Position numbers and translations under genes: made by a program
Notes under the pieces: generated by a model
What the model was told of the DNA's origin: nothing
The model's input: only the letters and a program-made list of their open reading frames with translations
Databases searched by the model: none
In this document: in pieces, positions 1 through 8,919 of the stretch
Layout: each line of letters starts with the position of its first letter
Position numbering within the stretch: the first letter of the stretch is position 1
DNA from: G963668655 sp963668655
GTDB taxonomy: Bacteria; Myxococcota_A; SURF-8
NCBI GenBank assembly: GCA_963668655.2
Contig: CAXXPQ010000001.1
Location: 620,001 to 684,000 of the forward strand
Reading direction: 5' to 3'
DNA: 64,000 nucleotides

Positions 1-2
1 AT

Positions 3-3000
3 TCATCCAAGAATAAAGATTCCCTTCACCCAACGAACCTGTTCGTCTCCCCGGCCTGGGCGCAGGTGAGCACGGATCCCGCAATGGCCGGATACCAGTC
101 CATGCTGGGAGAACTGGGAGGAGGTTCCTTTACGGGCAGTCTCGTGCAGCATTCAACGCCCTTCGCCGTCATAACGGTGGGATACGTTCACACGGGGGCG
201 CTGTATTTCGGCCCCTATCACGGAGAAGACCCGAAAGCCCTGCTTTCCGGATCGGTTCCGGACGCCTGGGTGGACGGCGTGTCCGTAAAACGGGGCGTCA
301 GCGATTGCCCGGCCTACCTGGAGAGTTTGAGATTCAAAACCGATGAAGAGGATCCCCGCAACGCCAAACAGTTCTGGCGGCACCGAACCTACACCGACGT
401 ATACGAATCCAGTCAGGACTGGTGCGCGGACGGAAACGGCCTGTGGATGGGGCCTCTTCCCCTTCCGGATGTCGGCGTGGGCATGTCCTCTTTCTCGCAG
501 GAAGGTTCCGCCGGTGGAGCCAATTCGGGAAAGGACGGCTTTTTCAGCTACGAAAACGTTCACCTGCTGTACGGCAGCGTCGCTAGCCTGAACGCCCTCA
601 TCATGTCGAAAGCCGAAGAAAGCGCCATGGCCAGTTATTATTTTCCGATAGCAGGAAATCGACAGCGGGTTTTCTTCGGCGTGAGCAGCGCCCCGACCTT
701 GCATTTCACTTCCAGCACCGCCGCCCAGTCTCACACCAACATTCCCCTCAATTCGAAGTTCGTCGGCGGCAACATCGGCTTCTTTCCGCGCCCGGGCACA
801 CCATACAGATACCTGACGCCCGGCAATGGAATGGAGGAATACACAACGGGCACGTCGGAGTACTATGCCAACAATGTAAAAGCGCGCAAAGGCGTTCTCT
901 GGGGGGTGTCGGAAAGCACCATTTCATGCCCCGATGGCGGCAGTCCCCCCGGATACGAATACAACCTCGGCGACACCCCCTGCAACGGAGCGGCCGGAAC
1001 GTCCTGCGAGAAGTACAAAACGACTTACAACGCCACGTCCCAGCAACTCATCCATCTGGGACGCAATACGCCGTTTACCGGGCAGCCGAACGAAGCGGCG
1101 AGCGAGACGGACGACATCAACCAGACGGAAATCTATCTTTTCCGCTATCATGCCTTGATCGATCAGAGCGACGATTCCACATCCATCGGCGCGTTGATTT
1201 CTTCCATCCCTGCCGTGGACCTTACCGTGGCGGGAGAGGCGCTGACGAGCGTCCAAGGCCCCGACCTGCTTCTCTATTCCAACGCGGGATGCTATTACAA
1301 AACCGATTCGGCGCACCCCGAGATCGACTTGATGTGGGCGGCTCCGTACAGCTTCAAACTGTTTCAGAATCTCGATTGTTCGCCGGGGCTGAGATGCGAC
1401 GACGACGATTCGAGTTGCGCGCGTCCCGAGAGCGGCGACAGCAACCTGACCTGCCGTTTCCGCAGCATCTACGACAAGAGTTTTTTCGAAAACATGCTGA
1501 CGACCATGGAAGAAGGTACGAATTCCGGCTTTCTGAGCCGATATGTCTACAACGACTATTTAAAAGCGAGGATTGCGAGCGGGGAGATCACCCGGACCAT
1601 GACCCTTTCGGAACACGAACCCGTGCTGGCCTTGGCGATCAACCGCTCCACGGGGTATATCGGCGCACGGCTCTGGGATCCGGACCGGCATTATGCGGAC
1701 CATCACGGGGGAGAATACGAATCGAAGGATTACAATCAATTCTATCTCGGTCCCGTCAACGTCCCGCTCTTTCCGCCGGAAATCCACCTGCTGGTGAAGC
1801 GCAAGCCGAAGAGCATCCCGGGAGGCGGGAAGGACAAGTACTATCTGGTCGCCTCCCAGGGCGTGGGCAACACGAAGGATCAACATGTCGATATCGAATT
1901 GAACTGGCGGATTCCCGTAGTAAAGTCGTTCGATTGCAAACAGGACGATTCCCAATGCCGGTTGAGTCCGACGGACCAGGAAACCGTTTCCAGGAAACTC
2001 GCAGCGTACTTCAGGAAGCCGAAGGACGATGGGAAAAACGAACTGCGCATCAACCCGTATCGCGTGAGCTTTCATCATCGAAAGGAAAAAACAACCGCCG
2101 TTGACGTAAACGGCAATGTCCAACACGCCGAAGGAGCGTTTTCCAACGGCGAGATCCGGCCCGGCTGGCAGACGGTCGCTCTGACCATTCCCGTTGACGA
2201 TGATTCCGATCTTTTCGTTTCCACGCTGTCCATTCGCGTGAATCCGTGGACGACGGACAAGACGTCGGACGATGACGTGGAGGTTTTTCTGGCGGGATAC
2301 CATCAAGTCGCGGGCGGACAAATCACGGAAACGGACGGAGACGCGGACGCCGATCCGCAACCCTGGGAAAAACGGCTGGAGGGCTGGTACAAAAAGGACG
2401 ATCCCACCTGGACGAGCTTCGGTCAGGCGACCTGCCTGACGCAGCGGGAATACGACGAGTACAAGAATCGCTTTACTACCGAGGCTGGAACAGATCTCGA
2501 CGATTATTCCATGCGTTGGGTGGAGAAATTCGAATCGAATGTCAGCGAACCCGACGATGGTTTGATCGATAAACCCATCGTGATCGAGGAACGCGGGCAC
2601 CTGTGCTGGATCAAGCCATGCAAAGATCTCCTGCGTCCCGGAGCGGATATTGAAGACACCTGTTTCGGCGAGGAGGCGGCGAAAGAGGACGACCCGGATT
2701 ACATCGACAAGGACGAAACGACAAGCATGATTATGTGCAAGGTGTGCTATACGCGCGAAAGCACGCTGGATATCGTCGCGGTGGAGGCATCGAGCGATCC
2801 GGACGGGGACGAGGACAACAACGTGGGCATCTGGGCCAAAGAGGATGGCGATACGGACGCGGACCCCGAACGCGGCCCCAACATGCTGACGGCCGGACAG
2901 AGTGAAGGTTTCCTTGGCGGAGATCCGCAATCTTTAGAAATCGGTCTGGGAGCGTTTATCGAGTCGCACTTTGCAACGGACGATATCACGAGTCCCGAGA

Positions 3001-4415
3001 ACGGCGTGCATCTTTACGCCTTGCAGATTTACATGCCGCAAAGCAACGCAGATGCAGAGAGCGTCTACCGCCTCTGCACCGCCGTAGGCGATGGAACGGA
3101 GCGTCTGGACTGCGGGATTTCCTGTTCGGCGGTGCCGGAGTCCGACCGGGAACTCATCGGCGGACATTGTATGGATCCCGGGGACTGGAGCGTAGTGCCG
3201 GAAACCTTCGATTTCGACCTTTCCACGGCGAACTGGGACTGGTCCAAGATGGAAGACTACGCGGACATACGGCTCTTCGAAGTCGGTTTCTGGTTCTCCC
3301 CCCTCTGGGAGTACCGTCTTTGGAATCCGGTTCAATTCTGGTGCTACGGCGAGGATTACCGAGCCAAGAAATACCGCATCGTTCCGAGGGAAGCCACGGT
3401 TCCGGACGATCCGGTCTTGAAGGAGTGGGTGCATTGTTTCGCGGAGATTCTGGACGAGGAGGTTTCGAGTGTCGTCGTGACGGCGCAGGACAACGCCGGT
3501 AAGGGGCAGGTGGCTTTTGCGGATGCGGATGTGGTGGACCCGTGGTACGAGGATCCCTCGTTGCTGTCCAGCGTGACCTTGAACAATCGAAACGATCCGC
3601 CCAGTTTCTTTTTACTCGGCACGCACAAGAGCGAGGAGGAACTGGACGCAAAAATCGTGGTCACGGGCGCGTCCGCCTCGAAGAATTACGAGCGTGAATT
3701 CGGCATCACCGTGTTCTGGGTGGAGCATCCGGACATTGACAGCGATGACCTACGCTTCCGAAACGCTGAAGGGGAGATGACGGATTGGGAAAATAAAGCA
3801 CGCCGGGCTCGAAATGAAGTTTTAGGATTGGGATCGACGACGGAGCGTATCGGCATCCAGTGTGAAATTGCGGGTACGGCAAAGATGTATCCGGAAACGG
3901 ATTTGGGGATTTCGGTCCACGCAGATGTCGTGAAAACGATGTTTACGCAGGATATGGATTTTCAAGTTTTTAAAGATCAGATTTATGGGTCTACAAAATA
4001 TATTCGGGTGCTATGGAGCACAAACAATGATACAGGAAATGATTTCCCAGAACCAGATTCTAGAGATGACGACCTTCCAAAACTATTTATGATTGACATG
4101 CCTGGGTTTCCAACAAATGGGTTACCAGATATAGATCCTGTTGGAACGATATACAGAGTACGCGCGAACTTTAAAAGTTGGAGCGTAATTTGTGTACAAC
4201 AGCCATGCCCAGAACCTAAAAAAGAGTTTGAAATTTTGCCATTCAATAGCAACTGGATGCGCGCATCGGATTCCATCCAGTGGTATACTCGTGTTTCTGG
4301 AGAAAGAGATTGTGATTTGGAGAATAATGAGACTTGCTGGCAGTTAAACCAAGATATTCCTGGAGACAACAATCAGGGATTGGGTGAAACGAATATGAGT
4401 TGGGATCTTCAATAG
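3..4415 (+). CDS. Giant secreted/surface protein, 5' end outside the window
   Basis: The frame is open from base 3, so the protein enters the window already under way; a GTG at 66 is possible but the upstream codons read like normal protein. About 1470 residues are visible. There is no recognisable catalytic domain. The protein is rich in Asp, Trp, Tyr and scattered Cys pairs, as in exported proteins. Two short acidic stretches of the Asp-Gly-Asp-Ala-Asp type (near 2330-2360 and 2840-2870) resemble the spacers of lipoproteins further right in this window. From about 3770 to the stop the DNA becomes clearly AT-rich while the frame stays open, so the C-terminal 200 residues probably have a different history from the rest. 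The next gene starts 11 bp downstream, suggesting co-expression. Function unknown. Confidence 0.8.
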   Translation, partial: SSKNKDSLHPTNLFVSPAWAQVSTDPAMAGYQSMLGELGGGSFTGSLVQHSTPFAVITVGYVHTGALYFGPYHGEDPKALLSGSVPDAWVDGVSVKRGVSDCPAYLESLRFKTDEEDPRNAKQFWRHRTYTDVYESSQDWCADGNGLWMGPLPLPDVGVGMSSFSQEGSAGGANSGKDGFFSYENVHLLYGSVASLNALIMSKAEESAMASYYFPIAGNRQRVFFGVSSAPTLHFTSSTAAQSHTNIPLNSKFVGGNIGFFPRPGTPYRYLTPGNGMEEYTTGTSEYYANNVKARKGVLWGVSESTISCPDGGSPPGYEYNLGDTPCNGAAGTSCEKYKTTYNATSQQLIHLGRNTPFTGQPNEAASETDDINQTEIYLFRYHALIDQSDDSTSIGALISSIPAVDLTVAGEALTSVQGPDLLLYSNAGCYYKTDSAHPEIDLMWAAPYSFKLFQNLDCSPGLRCDDDDSSCARPESGDSNLTCRFRSIYDKSFFENMLTTMEEGTNSGFLSRYVYNDYLKARIASGEITRTMTLSEHEPVLALAINRSTGYIGARLWDPDRHYADHHGGEYESKDYNQFYLGPVNVPLFPPEIHLLVKRKPKSIPGGGKDKYYLVASQGVGNTKDQHVDIELNWRIPVVKSFDCKQDDSQCRLSPTDQETVSRKLAAYFRKPKDDGKNELRINPYRVSFHHRKEKTTAVDVNGNVQHAEGAFSNGEIRPGWQTVALTIPVDDDSDLFVSTLSIRVNPWTTDKTSDDDVEVFLAGYHQVAGGQITETDGDADADPQPWEKRLEGWYKKDDPTWTSFGQATCLTQREYDEYKNRFTTEAGTDLDDYSMRWVEKFESNVSEPDDGLIDKPIVIEERGHLCWIKPCKDLLRPGADIEDTCFGEEAAKEDDPDYIDKDETTSMIMCKVCYTRESTLDIVAVEASSDPDGDEDNNVGIWAKEDGDTDADPERGPNMLTAGQSEGFLGGDPQSLEIGLGAFIESHFATDDITSPENGVHLYALQIYMPQSNADAESVYRLCTAVGDGTERLDCGISCSAVPESDRELIGGHCMDPGDWSVVPETFDFDLSTANWDWSKMEDYADIRLFEVGFWFSPLWEYRLWNPVQFWCYGEDYRAKKYRIVPREATVPDDPVLKEWVHCFAEILDEEVSSVVVTAQDNAGKGQVAFADADVVDPWYEDPSLLSSVTLNNRNDPPSFFLLGTHKSEEELDAKIVVTGASASKNYEREFGITVFWVEHPDIDSDDLRFRNAEGEMTDWENKARRARNEVLGLGSTTERIGIQCEIAGTAKMYPETDLGISVHADVVKTMFTQDMDFQVFKDQIYGSTKYIRVLWSTNNDTGNDFPEPDSRDDDLPKLFMIDMPGFPTNGLPDIDPVGTIYRVRANFKSWSVICVQQPCPEPKKEFEILPFNSNWMRASDSIQWYTRVSGERDCDLENNETCWQLNQDIPGDNNQGLGETNMSWDLQ

Positions 4416-4426
4416 GTAGGTGGAGA

Positions 4427-5335
4427 ATGAAACGAAAAGCAATACTATCGATTACAGTTTTATTATTAATAGTAATGTTCCCAATAAGAATATGGTGCCA
4501 AGAAGAAAATTCAGACAAATCTTCAGCTGAATTATATCTGGATTTCGAACTATATAAAAATACCGAAAAGGCTTTCCTTACAGAAATAAAAACAGTGAAT
4601 GAGCGAGATAGCAACATCGTAGATAAAGAGATTGCTCGGATAACAATAGAACGTAGCGATAATTGGAATAAACTACTAAATGTCTTAAAAGAATTGGCGC
4701 AAAGAAACGACCCCAATCTGAAAAAAATAATGATGAATAATATAGACTTACATTATGGTTCTGCAAGAATTCATATTACGGATGATCCGCAATTTATTAT
4801 GCTCATCAAGTATGGAGAGGATTTACTAGCGGAAGTTATTGCAAAAGAACGAATTAATAATGAGGCTATTATAAAAACCCGATGGCTATTTACTGTGGCT
4901 GGAATTGTTGGACAGAAGAATATGAAATTGTTTTGTAAAGACTTTTTGCTTGAGCGATCTGCTCAAATTTGTCTAAGATATTCCGATGAATTTAAATTTA
5001 GCAATGAAAACGTGGAGAAAGTCTATAAAGAATTCCTGGGCAAACCCTACAAAGTCCCCAACATCGACTATCCCGCCTTCAAGAAGCGTTTTCAGAAAAA
5101 GCTGGACGCGGCCATGAAAAAAGCCAAAGAAGAGGCGCTGCAACCGAAAGCGGAAAAAAGCAAAGCAAAGGAAGATCCCGCCCGCCCTTTCGTCGAAGAT
5201 CGGAAAGCGGACGAGAACAATTCACCCCAAAACAGCACCGGCAATGAGTCCGGCTCCCTGCCTTGGACTCTCGGCATCCTGGCTCTCCTGGCGGTAGCTG
5301 TCGGAATCGGAGTGGCACGGCGTAAACAAAGATAA
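4427..5335 (+). CDS. Membrane-anchored exported protein of unknown function
   Basis: 302 residues. The ATG at 4427 is preferred because a GGTAGGTGGAG ribosome site precedes it and it begins a clean signal peptide (Lys-Arg, then a hydrophobic run to about residue 22). The mature part is charged, with no family I recognise. A Lys/Ala/Glu-rich stretch (about 225-270) leads to a C-terminal membrane helix followed by Arg-Arg-Lys-Gln-Arg, an arrangement resembling sortase-like or exosortase-type C-terminal anchors, although no LPXTG or PEP motif is present. The first two thirds of the gene are AT-rich and the last third, from about 5035, returns to host-like GC, so the composition break falls inside the gene. 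It probably works with the preceding giant protein. Confidence 0.75.
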   Translation: MKRKAILSITVLLLIVMFPIRIWCQEENSDKSSAELYLDFELYKNTEKAFLTEIKTVNERDSNIVDKEIARITIERSDNWNKLLNVLKELAQRNDPNLKKIMMNNIDLHYGSARIHITDDPQFIMLIKYGEDLLAEVIAKERINNEAIIKTRWLFTVAGIVGQKNMKLFCKDFLLERSAQICLRYSDEFKFSNENVEKVYKEFLGKPYKVPNIDYPAFKKRFQKKLDAAMKKAKEEALQPKAEKSKAKEDPARPFVEDRKADENNSPQNSTGNESGSLPWTLGILALLAVAVGIGVARRKQR

Positions 5336-5487
5336 AACATCGGCTGTATCCGTACAACATCGCTTCATGTACGTACGGATTGCCACTCACTGACCTTAAA
5401 ATCGGAAGACCAAACGCATTCCCAAAGCATCTGGCTTTTTCCAAACCGTCTTTTTCCTCATCACCAATCCTTGCGCGAACTGCGCCC

Positions 5488-5498
5488 AATAGAGTATT
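5488..5498 (+). repeat. 11-bp inverted repeat, left copy, beside recombinase gene
   Basis: AATAGAGTATT lies 8 bp beyond the stop of the tyrosine recombinase. Its exact reverse complement occurs at 6511-6521, so the recombinase gene is bracketed by the two copies. The flank also carries GCACTAA, which appears inverted in the central part of the right-hand site. Confidence 0.6.
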
Positions 5499-5505
5499 AC
5501 ACGCA

Positions 5506-6456
5506 CTAAGTCAAGCCTTTTCTCGCAAACATCCGGCTTTCTTCCTGCCATAGACTGGCATCGTCCAAACTGGCCAGAGCCGTTCGCAGTTCGATTTCCA
5601 GACTATGGCTGTAACGCATGGTGGTTTGCAGGGATAAGTGATTGAGGAGTTCCTGCGTGGCGCGAATGCTCGCTCCTCTTCGTTGCAACTCGGAACAAAC
5701 ACTGTGCCGGAAGGTATGGGGAGAAACCCGCTTCTCGATGCCCGCCTTCTTCGCGTATTTCCCCACCAACTGCTCCACGGTCCGCTTGGACAGACGCCTC
5801 GGAAGTCGGCTCACAAAGAGCGGACAGGGACAGTCCAGACGAGGATATGGATGGACGCAGAGCCAGGCGGACAAGGCCCAAAGAACCGTCTGATTGACCA
5901 ATAGATCCTTATAATTTCCCCCCTTTCTTTTCAACCCCACAAGTCGGGCGTTGGCAATGTCCACCTGTTCCATATCAAGTGAAATCAACTCCGACAAGCG
6001 AATACCGGTGTTGTAAAGCAGGGCGATAAGGGCCAAGTCTCTTCTTTTCATCCATCCCGAAGTATTCTGCCGAACCGCCTGAATGATGCGGGCGTACTCG
6101 GCATAGGTCAACGAACTCGGCTCGCTTTGAACCACCTTGGCGAAACGGATGCTTCGGGTGGGATTCTCCGCCTTGGTCAAGACCTTCTTTTCTTCCAGAA
6201 ATCGGAAAAACGACCGCAGACAGGAAAGCCTGCGGTTGCGATAGCTGGACGACGGAAGCTTTCCCGTCTTGTCGGGTCGGTTGATGAAGTCCTCGATGTC
6301 CACCGATGACACCTGTATTGGACGCATAATGGCGTCCGGTTCGAGCTTCTGGGAAAAGGTCTTCAAATCCAACGCATAGCTGGTGATGGTGCTCTTCGAA
6401 TAGCCGAGATTATCCAGCGATTTCAAATAAGTATCGATTGCCTGGGCGAGTTGCAT
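5506..6456 (-). CDS. Tyrosine recombinase, XerC/D-like
   Basis: 316 residues, the usual length of Xer-type recombinases. An N-terminal SAM-like core-binding domain (about 1-95) is followed by the catalytic domain with the full set of residues: Arg153 in TGIRLSEL, a Lys near 178, His247 and Arg250 in HTFRH, His273, and the nucleophile Tyr282. No Shine-Dalgarno precedes the ATG. The gene stands alone, reads towards the giant surface-protein genes, and is flanked by an inverted 11-bp repeat with a dif-like site 55 bp upstream of its start. It is therefore likely a self-contained integrating or inverting cassette rather than the chromosomal XerC or XerD, although that cannot be excluded from sequence alone. 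Confidence 0.9.
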   Translation of the reverse strand: MQLAQAIDTYLKSLDNLGYSKSTITSYALDLKTFSQKLEPDAIMRPIQVSSVDIEDFINRPDKTGKLPSSSYRNRRLSCLRSFFRFLEEKKVLTKAENPTRSIRFAKVVQSEPSSLTYAEYARIIQAVRQNTSGWMKRRDLALIALLYNTGIRLSELISLDMEQVDIANARLVGLKRKGGNYKDLLVNQTVLWALSAWLCVHPYPRLDCPCPLFVSRLPRRLSKRTVEQLVGKYAKKAGIEKRVSPHTFRHSVCSELQRRGASIRATQELLNHLSLQTTMRYSHSLEIELRTALASLDDASLWQEESRMFARKGLT

Positions 6457-6510
6457 AGTCTTGTGTCTTTGCTCTTTGAAGGTGAATCCCCCTGACTATA
6501 TTATGCGCAG

Positions 6511-6538
6511 AATACTCTATTTAGTGCAATAGAGGTTG
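6511..6538. other. Dif-like 28-bp recombination site (11-6-11)
   Basis: Two 11-bp arms (6511-6521 and 6528-6538) surround a 6-bp centre, TAGTGC. The inner seven bases of each arm are perfectly inverted, CTCTATT and AATAGAG, and 8 of 11 arm positions match overall. This is the geometry of XerC/XerD core sites. The left arm is identical, inverted, to 5488-5498. That the neighbouring recombinase acts here is an inference. Confidence 0.5.
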
Positions 6539-6583
6539 TGGATAAGCCTCTCCGTCAAATCCCTGTATGAAAGGAGTGGAGTG

Positions 6584-7120
6584 ATGAGAAAGAGTTCAAT
6601 GCTGGTACTGTTGGTTTTTATCGTCGCGTTGTCTGGCTGCTTGGGAAACAAAAACGTCAGACAAGGAAAACTGTTCAAATCAAGCAAATCGGTCAAATCA
6701 AGCAAATCGATCAAATCGGCTTGCACGTCTTATAGTACCAAGTACGATGGCGCACTGCTGACCGTATCCAATCTGGCCCAGAAGAAGCTGAACAAATGTG
6801 CCACGATCACCGGCCTCCATTTCGATGCGATGGCCAAAGGATTTGAGGCTCACTTCGGGAGCGCCTTGACCAGTCAAGGCATGTCAGACTGGATGACTGC
6901 AATTCTTAGGCCTGATGGGAAAGCAGAAACGATTCATGCAATTTTCCATCCACGATTGTCGAATAAAGTAGCCGTACTCAAGATAATGCAGAAAATGATT
7001 TTAAAAGGAAAATTTGTCAGCAATCACATTGGAAGAAAGACGTTGCGCTATCCTGGGGCCGAGTCGATGAATCCCCAAATCATTATCGTCTATGATTTTG
7101 AGACTGTGGAAAAGCCATAA
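6584..7120 (+). CDS. Small lipoprotein of unknown function
   Basis: 178 residues. The start at 6584 is set by AAAGGAGTGGAG just upstream and gives a lipoprotein signal ending in Leu-Ser-Gly-Cys19. The first residues of the mature protein are a Ser/Lys repeat encoded by two and a half copies of an 18-bp direct repeat (6675-6719). The rest has no recognisable domain. It sits between two recombinase genes of the opposite strand, which suggests passenger cargo. Confidence 0.7.
   Translation: MRKSSMLVLLVFIVALSGCLGNKNVRQGKLFKSSKSVKSSKSIKSACTSYSTKYDGALLTVSNLAQKKLNKCATITGLHFDAMAKGFEAHFGSALTSQGMSDWMTAILRPDGKAETIHAIFHPRLSNKVAVLKIMQKMILKGKFVSNHIGRKTLRYPGAESMNPQIIIVYDFETVEKP
6675..6719 (+). repeat. Tandem 18-bp direct repeat inside a lipoprotein gene
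   Basis: TCAAATCAAGCAAATCGG occurs twice with one change, followed by a half copy. It encodes the Ser-Lys-rich linker behind the lipobox cysteine and could vary in copy number by slippage. Confidence 0.8.
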
Positions 7121-7280
7121 TACCCCAAGTTCGGTCAATAGCACCTGAAGGCAATAACCAGGAACCGGCATCGGTCGCGGGCAGCTTGAATTGCACGGAT
7201 TTCGAAAATGGCTCAGACAGTCATATTCTGTTCCATCTGGAATTCAAAGCTCAAGCCCGAACCGATAAGGAGAAAAGTAC

Positions 7281-7652
7281 ATGAGAGGCCATCTGATTTT
7301 CATCATGATGTGGATCATGATGCTCGTTGCCTGCGAACCGAGCGAAAGCGTTGTCGATAAAGCGGTGGGAGAAGTTTTGCAGGAATGGTCGAATAAATAC
7401 ATGGAAAAAGGTCGCTGGAAAAACAACTATCTCAATGAACCGATCAAACACACCTTGAACGATTATCAATGCGAAAACGAGCAATGCAAAGCTGTCGTGG
7501 ATATCGAGTATAGCGGAGTTAACGGTCGAAGTTTCGTTCATTGCCCCTTCTGTAAAGGTTCTCCCAAAAACGGGCACCAGAAGGTTCGTCTGATGATGAT
7601 TTTCGATAAAGTGGGCGAGGATCTTCATTACAAAGAACGAAGGATATTGTAA
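7281..7652 (+). CDS. Small Cys-containing lipoprotein, unknown
   Basis: 123 residues, preceded by AAGGAGAAAAGTAC at good spacing. A Met-rich hydrophobic leader ends in Leu-Val-Ala-Cys18, a lipobox. The mature part has two Cys pairs (Cys-x4-Cys near 64-69 and Cys-x2-Cys near 92-95), which could form a zinc-ribbon-like knuckle. Its stop abuts the stop of the convergent recombinase gene without any gap. Family not recognised. Confidence 0.65.
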   Translation: MRGHLIFIMMWIMMLVACEPSESVVDKAVGEVLQEWSNKYMEKGRWKNNYLNEPIKHTLNDYQCENEQCKAVVDIEYSGVNGRSFVHCPFCKGSPKNGHQKVRLMMIFDKVGEDLHYKERRIL

Positions 7653-8561
7653 TCAGATTGTAAACGATCGCCCTTCGCCCAACGGATGCTTGGTGATTTG
7701 TTCTCTTAAATGTTCGGCTGAAGCCGCCAGATAAATGGTGGTGGTCTTGATATCCGAGTGTCCCATCATTTTCGATAGAGAGTAGATATCGCAGCCGCCT
7801 TCCAGCATCAGAGTCGCAAAGGTGTGGCGAAGTCGATGAGCCGTAAACTGGATACCGGACGTTTCCTTGATTTTGTCGATCATTCGTTTCAAACCACTAT
7901 CGGTGAAGCCCGTATTTCGTTGAGAAGAAGTAAACAACTCCGGGCAGGTTTTGCCTTTGCGTTTTCGCTCAAGCATGTATTTCGTCAATACCCATTCCAG
8001 TTGAGAACTCATGGGAATGATCCGGTCTTTACTTCCCTTGCCTTGGTTGACAAAAACCGTTCGATTTTCCGTATCGACATCGGTGAACTTCAAGTTCAGC
8101 AACTCCCGTTTCCGTAGCCCCGTGAAGATGAAGGTGGACAAGATGGCATGGTTTCTCGATCTCAAATACCGATCCGGCCAGGGATAGTTTTCAACAACCT
8201 CAAGCAAGCGCATCGCCTCCTGTTTGGTCAGTTTCGGGGGAATCTTTTTCTCCATCCTCGGTTTTTCAATGTTCACAACCGGATTTTCTCTCAAGTATCC
8301 CTGCTTGACGCACCAGTCAAAGAAGACCTTTAGCGACTTGAGATACGTAATCATGGTAGACGCCTGCCAGTGCTTGTTGGTCCGTCCATCGAAGAAGAAA
8401 CGGCGAATTTCCGTCTCGGTCAGCGAAGAAAACTCTTCGATTTCGGTAAGCGCGATCAACTGCTTGACCGCTTGATTGTTGCGCCTGACGGTGAGTGTGG
8501 AATACCCGCGCATGCATTGGATGTCTTCGCCGTAGTGTTGGAGGGCTTTGAGAATGGTCAT
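7653..8561 (-). CDS. Tyrosine recombinase, second of three
   Basis: 302 residues with a complete catalytic set: Arg150 in TGLRKREL, Lys175 in GKGSKDR, His242 and Arg245 in HRLRH, His268 in GHS, Tyr277. The N-terminal core-binding domain spans about 1-100. The region before the His-x-x-Arg box (Thr-Asp-x-Gly-Leu-Lys, then Ser-Gly-x-x-Phe) is shared with the recombinase at 8920-9864, so these two are close paralogues, while the one at 5506 is more distant. Translation starts 7 nt after a hairpin with a U-rich tail. A role in integration of the surrounding element at the nearby tRNA-like sequence is inferred. Confidence 0.9.
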   Translation of the reverse strand: MTILKALQHYGEDIQCMRGYSTLTVRRNNQAVKQLIALTEIEEFSSLTETEIRRFFFDGRTNKHWQASTMITYLKSLKVFFDWCVKQGYLRENPVVNIEKPRMEKKIPPKLTKQEAMRLLEVVENYPWPDRYLRSRNHAILSTFIFTGLRKRELLNLKFTDVDTENRTVFVNQGKGSKDRIIPMSSQLEWVLTKYMLERKRKGKTCPELFTSSQRNTGFTDSGLKRMIDKIKETSGIQFTAHRLRHTFATLMLEGGCDIYSLSKMMGHSDIKTTTIYLAASAEHLREQITKHPLGEGRSFTI

Positions 8562-8585
8562 AAAAATACGACTGTTTCCAGTCGC
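8561..8585 (-). promoter_or_regulatory. Hairpin with U-run directly before recombinase start
   Basis: Read on the minus strand, GCGACTG-GAAA-CAGTCGT forms a 7-bp stem (one G-U pair) with a GNRA tetraloop, followed at once by ATTTTT and the ATG. It has the form of a weak intrinsic terminator or a start-blocking hairpin and may limit recombinase expression. Confidence 0.45.
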
Positions 8586-8611
8586 ATTCTATTTGACGAT
8601 ACTGCCCTTGG

Positions 8612-8625
8612 AGTAGACCTGTTCC
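8612..8625 (+). repeat. 14-bp direct repeat, copy 1
   Basis: AGTAGACCTGTTCC is repeated exactly at 8827-8840. The two copies flank the tRNA-like fragment. The last five bases also start a small inverted repeat GTTCC-N5-GGAAC. Confidence 0.65.
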
Positions 8626-8701
8626 AAAAGGGAACCGGTCGTCTATCAAGCCTTTTATTGAATTTCATGAAGTGAAATTGGCTAGCCTTAGCCAACGATT
8701 G

Positions 8702-8750
8702 TGATCCGGCTGGGGTTCGAACCCAGGACCTTATCCTTAAAAGGCATGCG
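8702..8750 (-). pseudogene. tRNA-Lys(TTT)-like 3' half, probable attachment remnant
   Basis: On the minus strand the sequence runs from an anticodon loop CTTTTAA through a 5-nt variable loop, a perfect T-arm (CTGGG-TTCGAAC-CCCAG) and an acceptor strand CCGGATC plus A, without an encoded CCA. The matching 5' half (acceptor, D-arm) is absent and the anticodon stem is broken. Integrases commonly use tRNA 3' halves as attachment sites and leave such fragments at element junctions. Confidence 0.65.
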
Positions 8751-8826
8751 GTGGTTGCACTTTCAAGGAATTTTGGCTAAGTTTAGCGATTAAATAGGCT
8801 TGTAAAGAAGGGTTGAAACAAGTTTT

Positions 8827-8840
8827 AGTAGACCTGTTCC
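8827..8840 (+). repeat. 14-bp direct repeat, copy 2
   Basis: Identical to 8612-8625, on the other side of the tRNA-like fragment and 80 bp beyond the stop of the next recombinase gene. Confidence 0.65.
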
Positions 8841-8919
8841 TTAACCCTTTTTGGGCGTTCGTCAGATGCAACCAGACGCAGCAATTAAGAATTATGTATA
8901 TATCATTATTGTACCATTC

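Noticed and set aside
7104..7282. Open, protein-like stretch between the two small lipoprotein genes
   Set aside because: It has no start codon with a ribosome site and no recognisable family; it may be a gene remnant but cannot be supported.
8702..8750. Left attachment copy of the tRNA-Met used by the integrase at 28931
   Set aside because: The T-arm and acceptor sequences differ from tRNA-Met; this fragment is tRNA-Lys-like.
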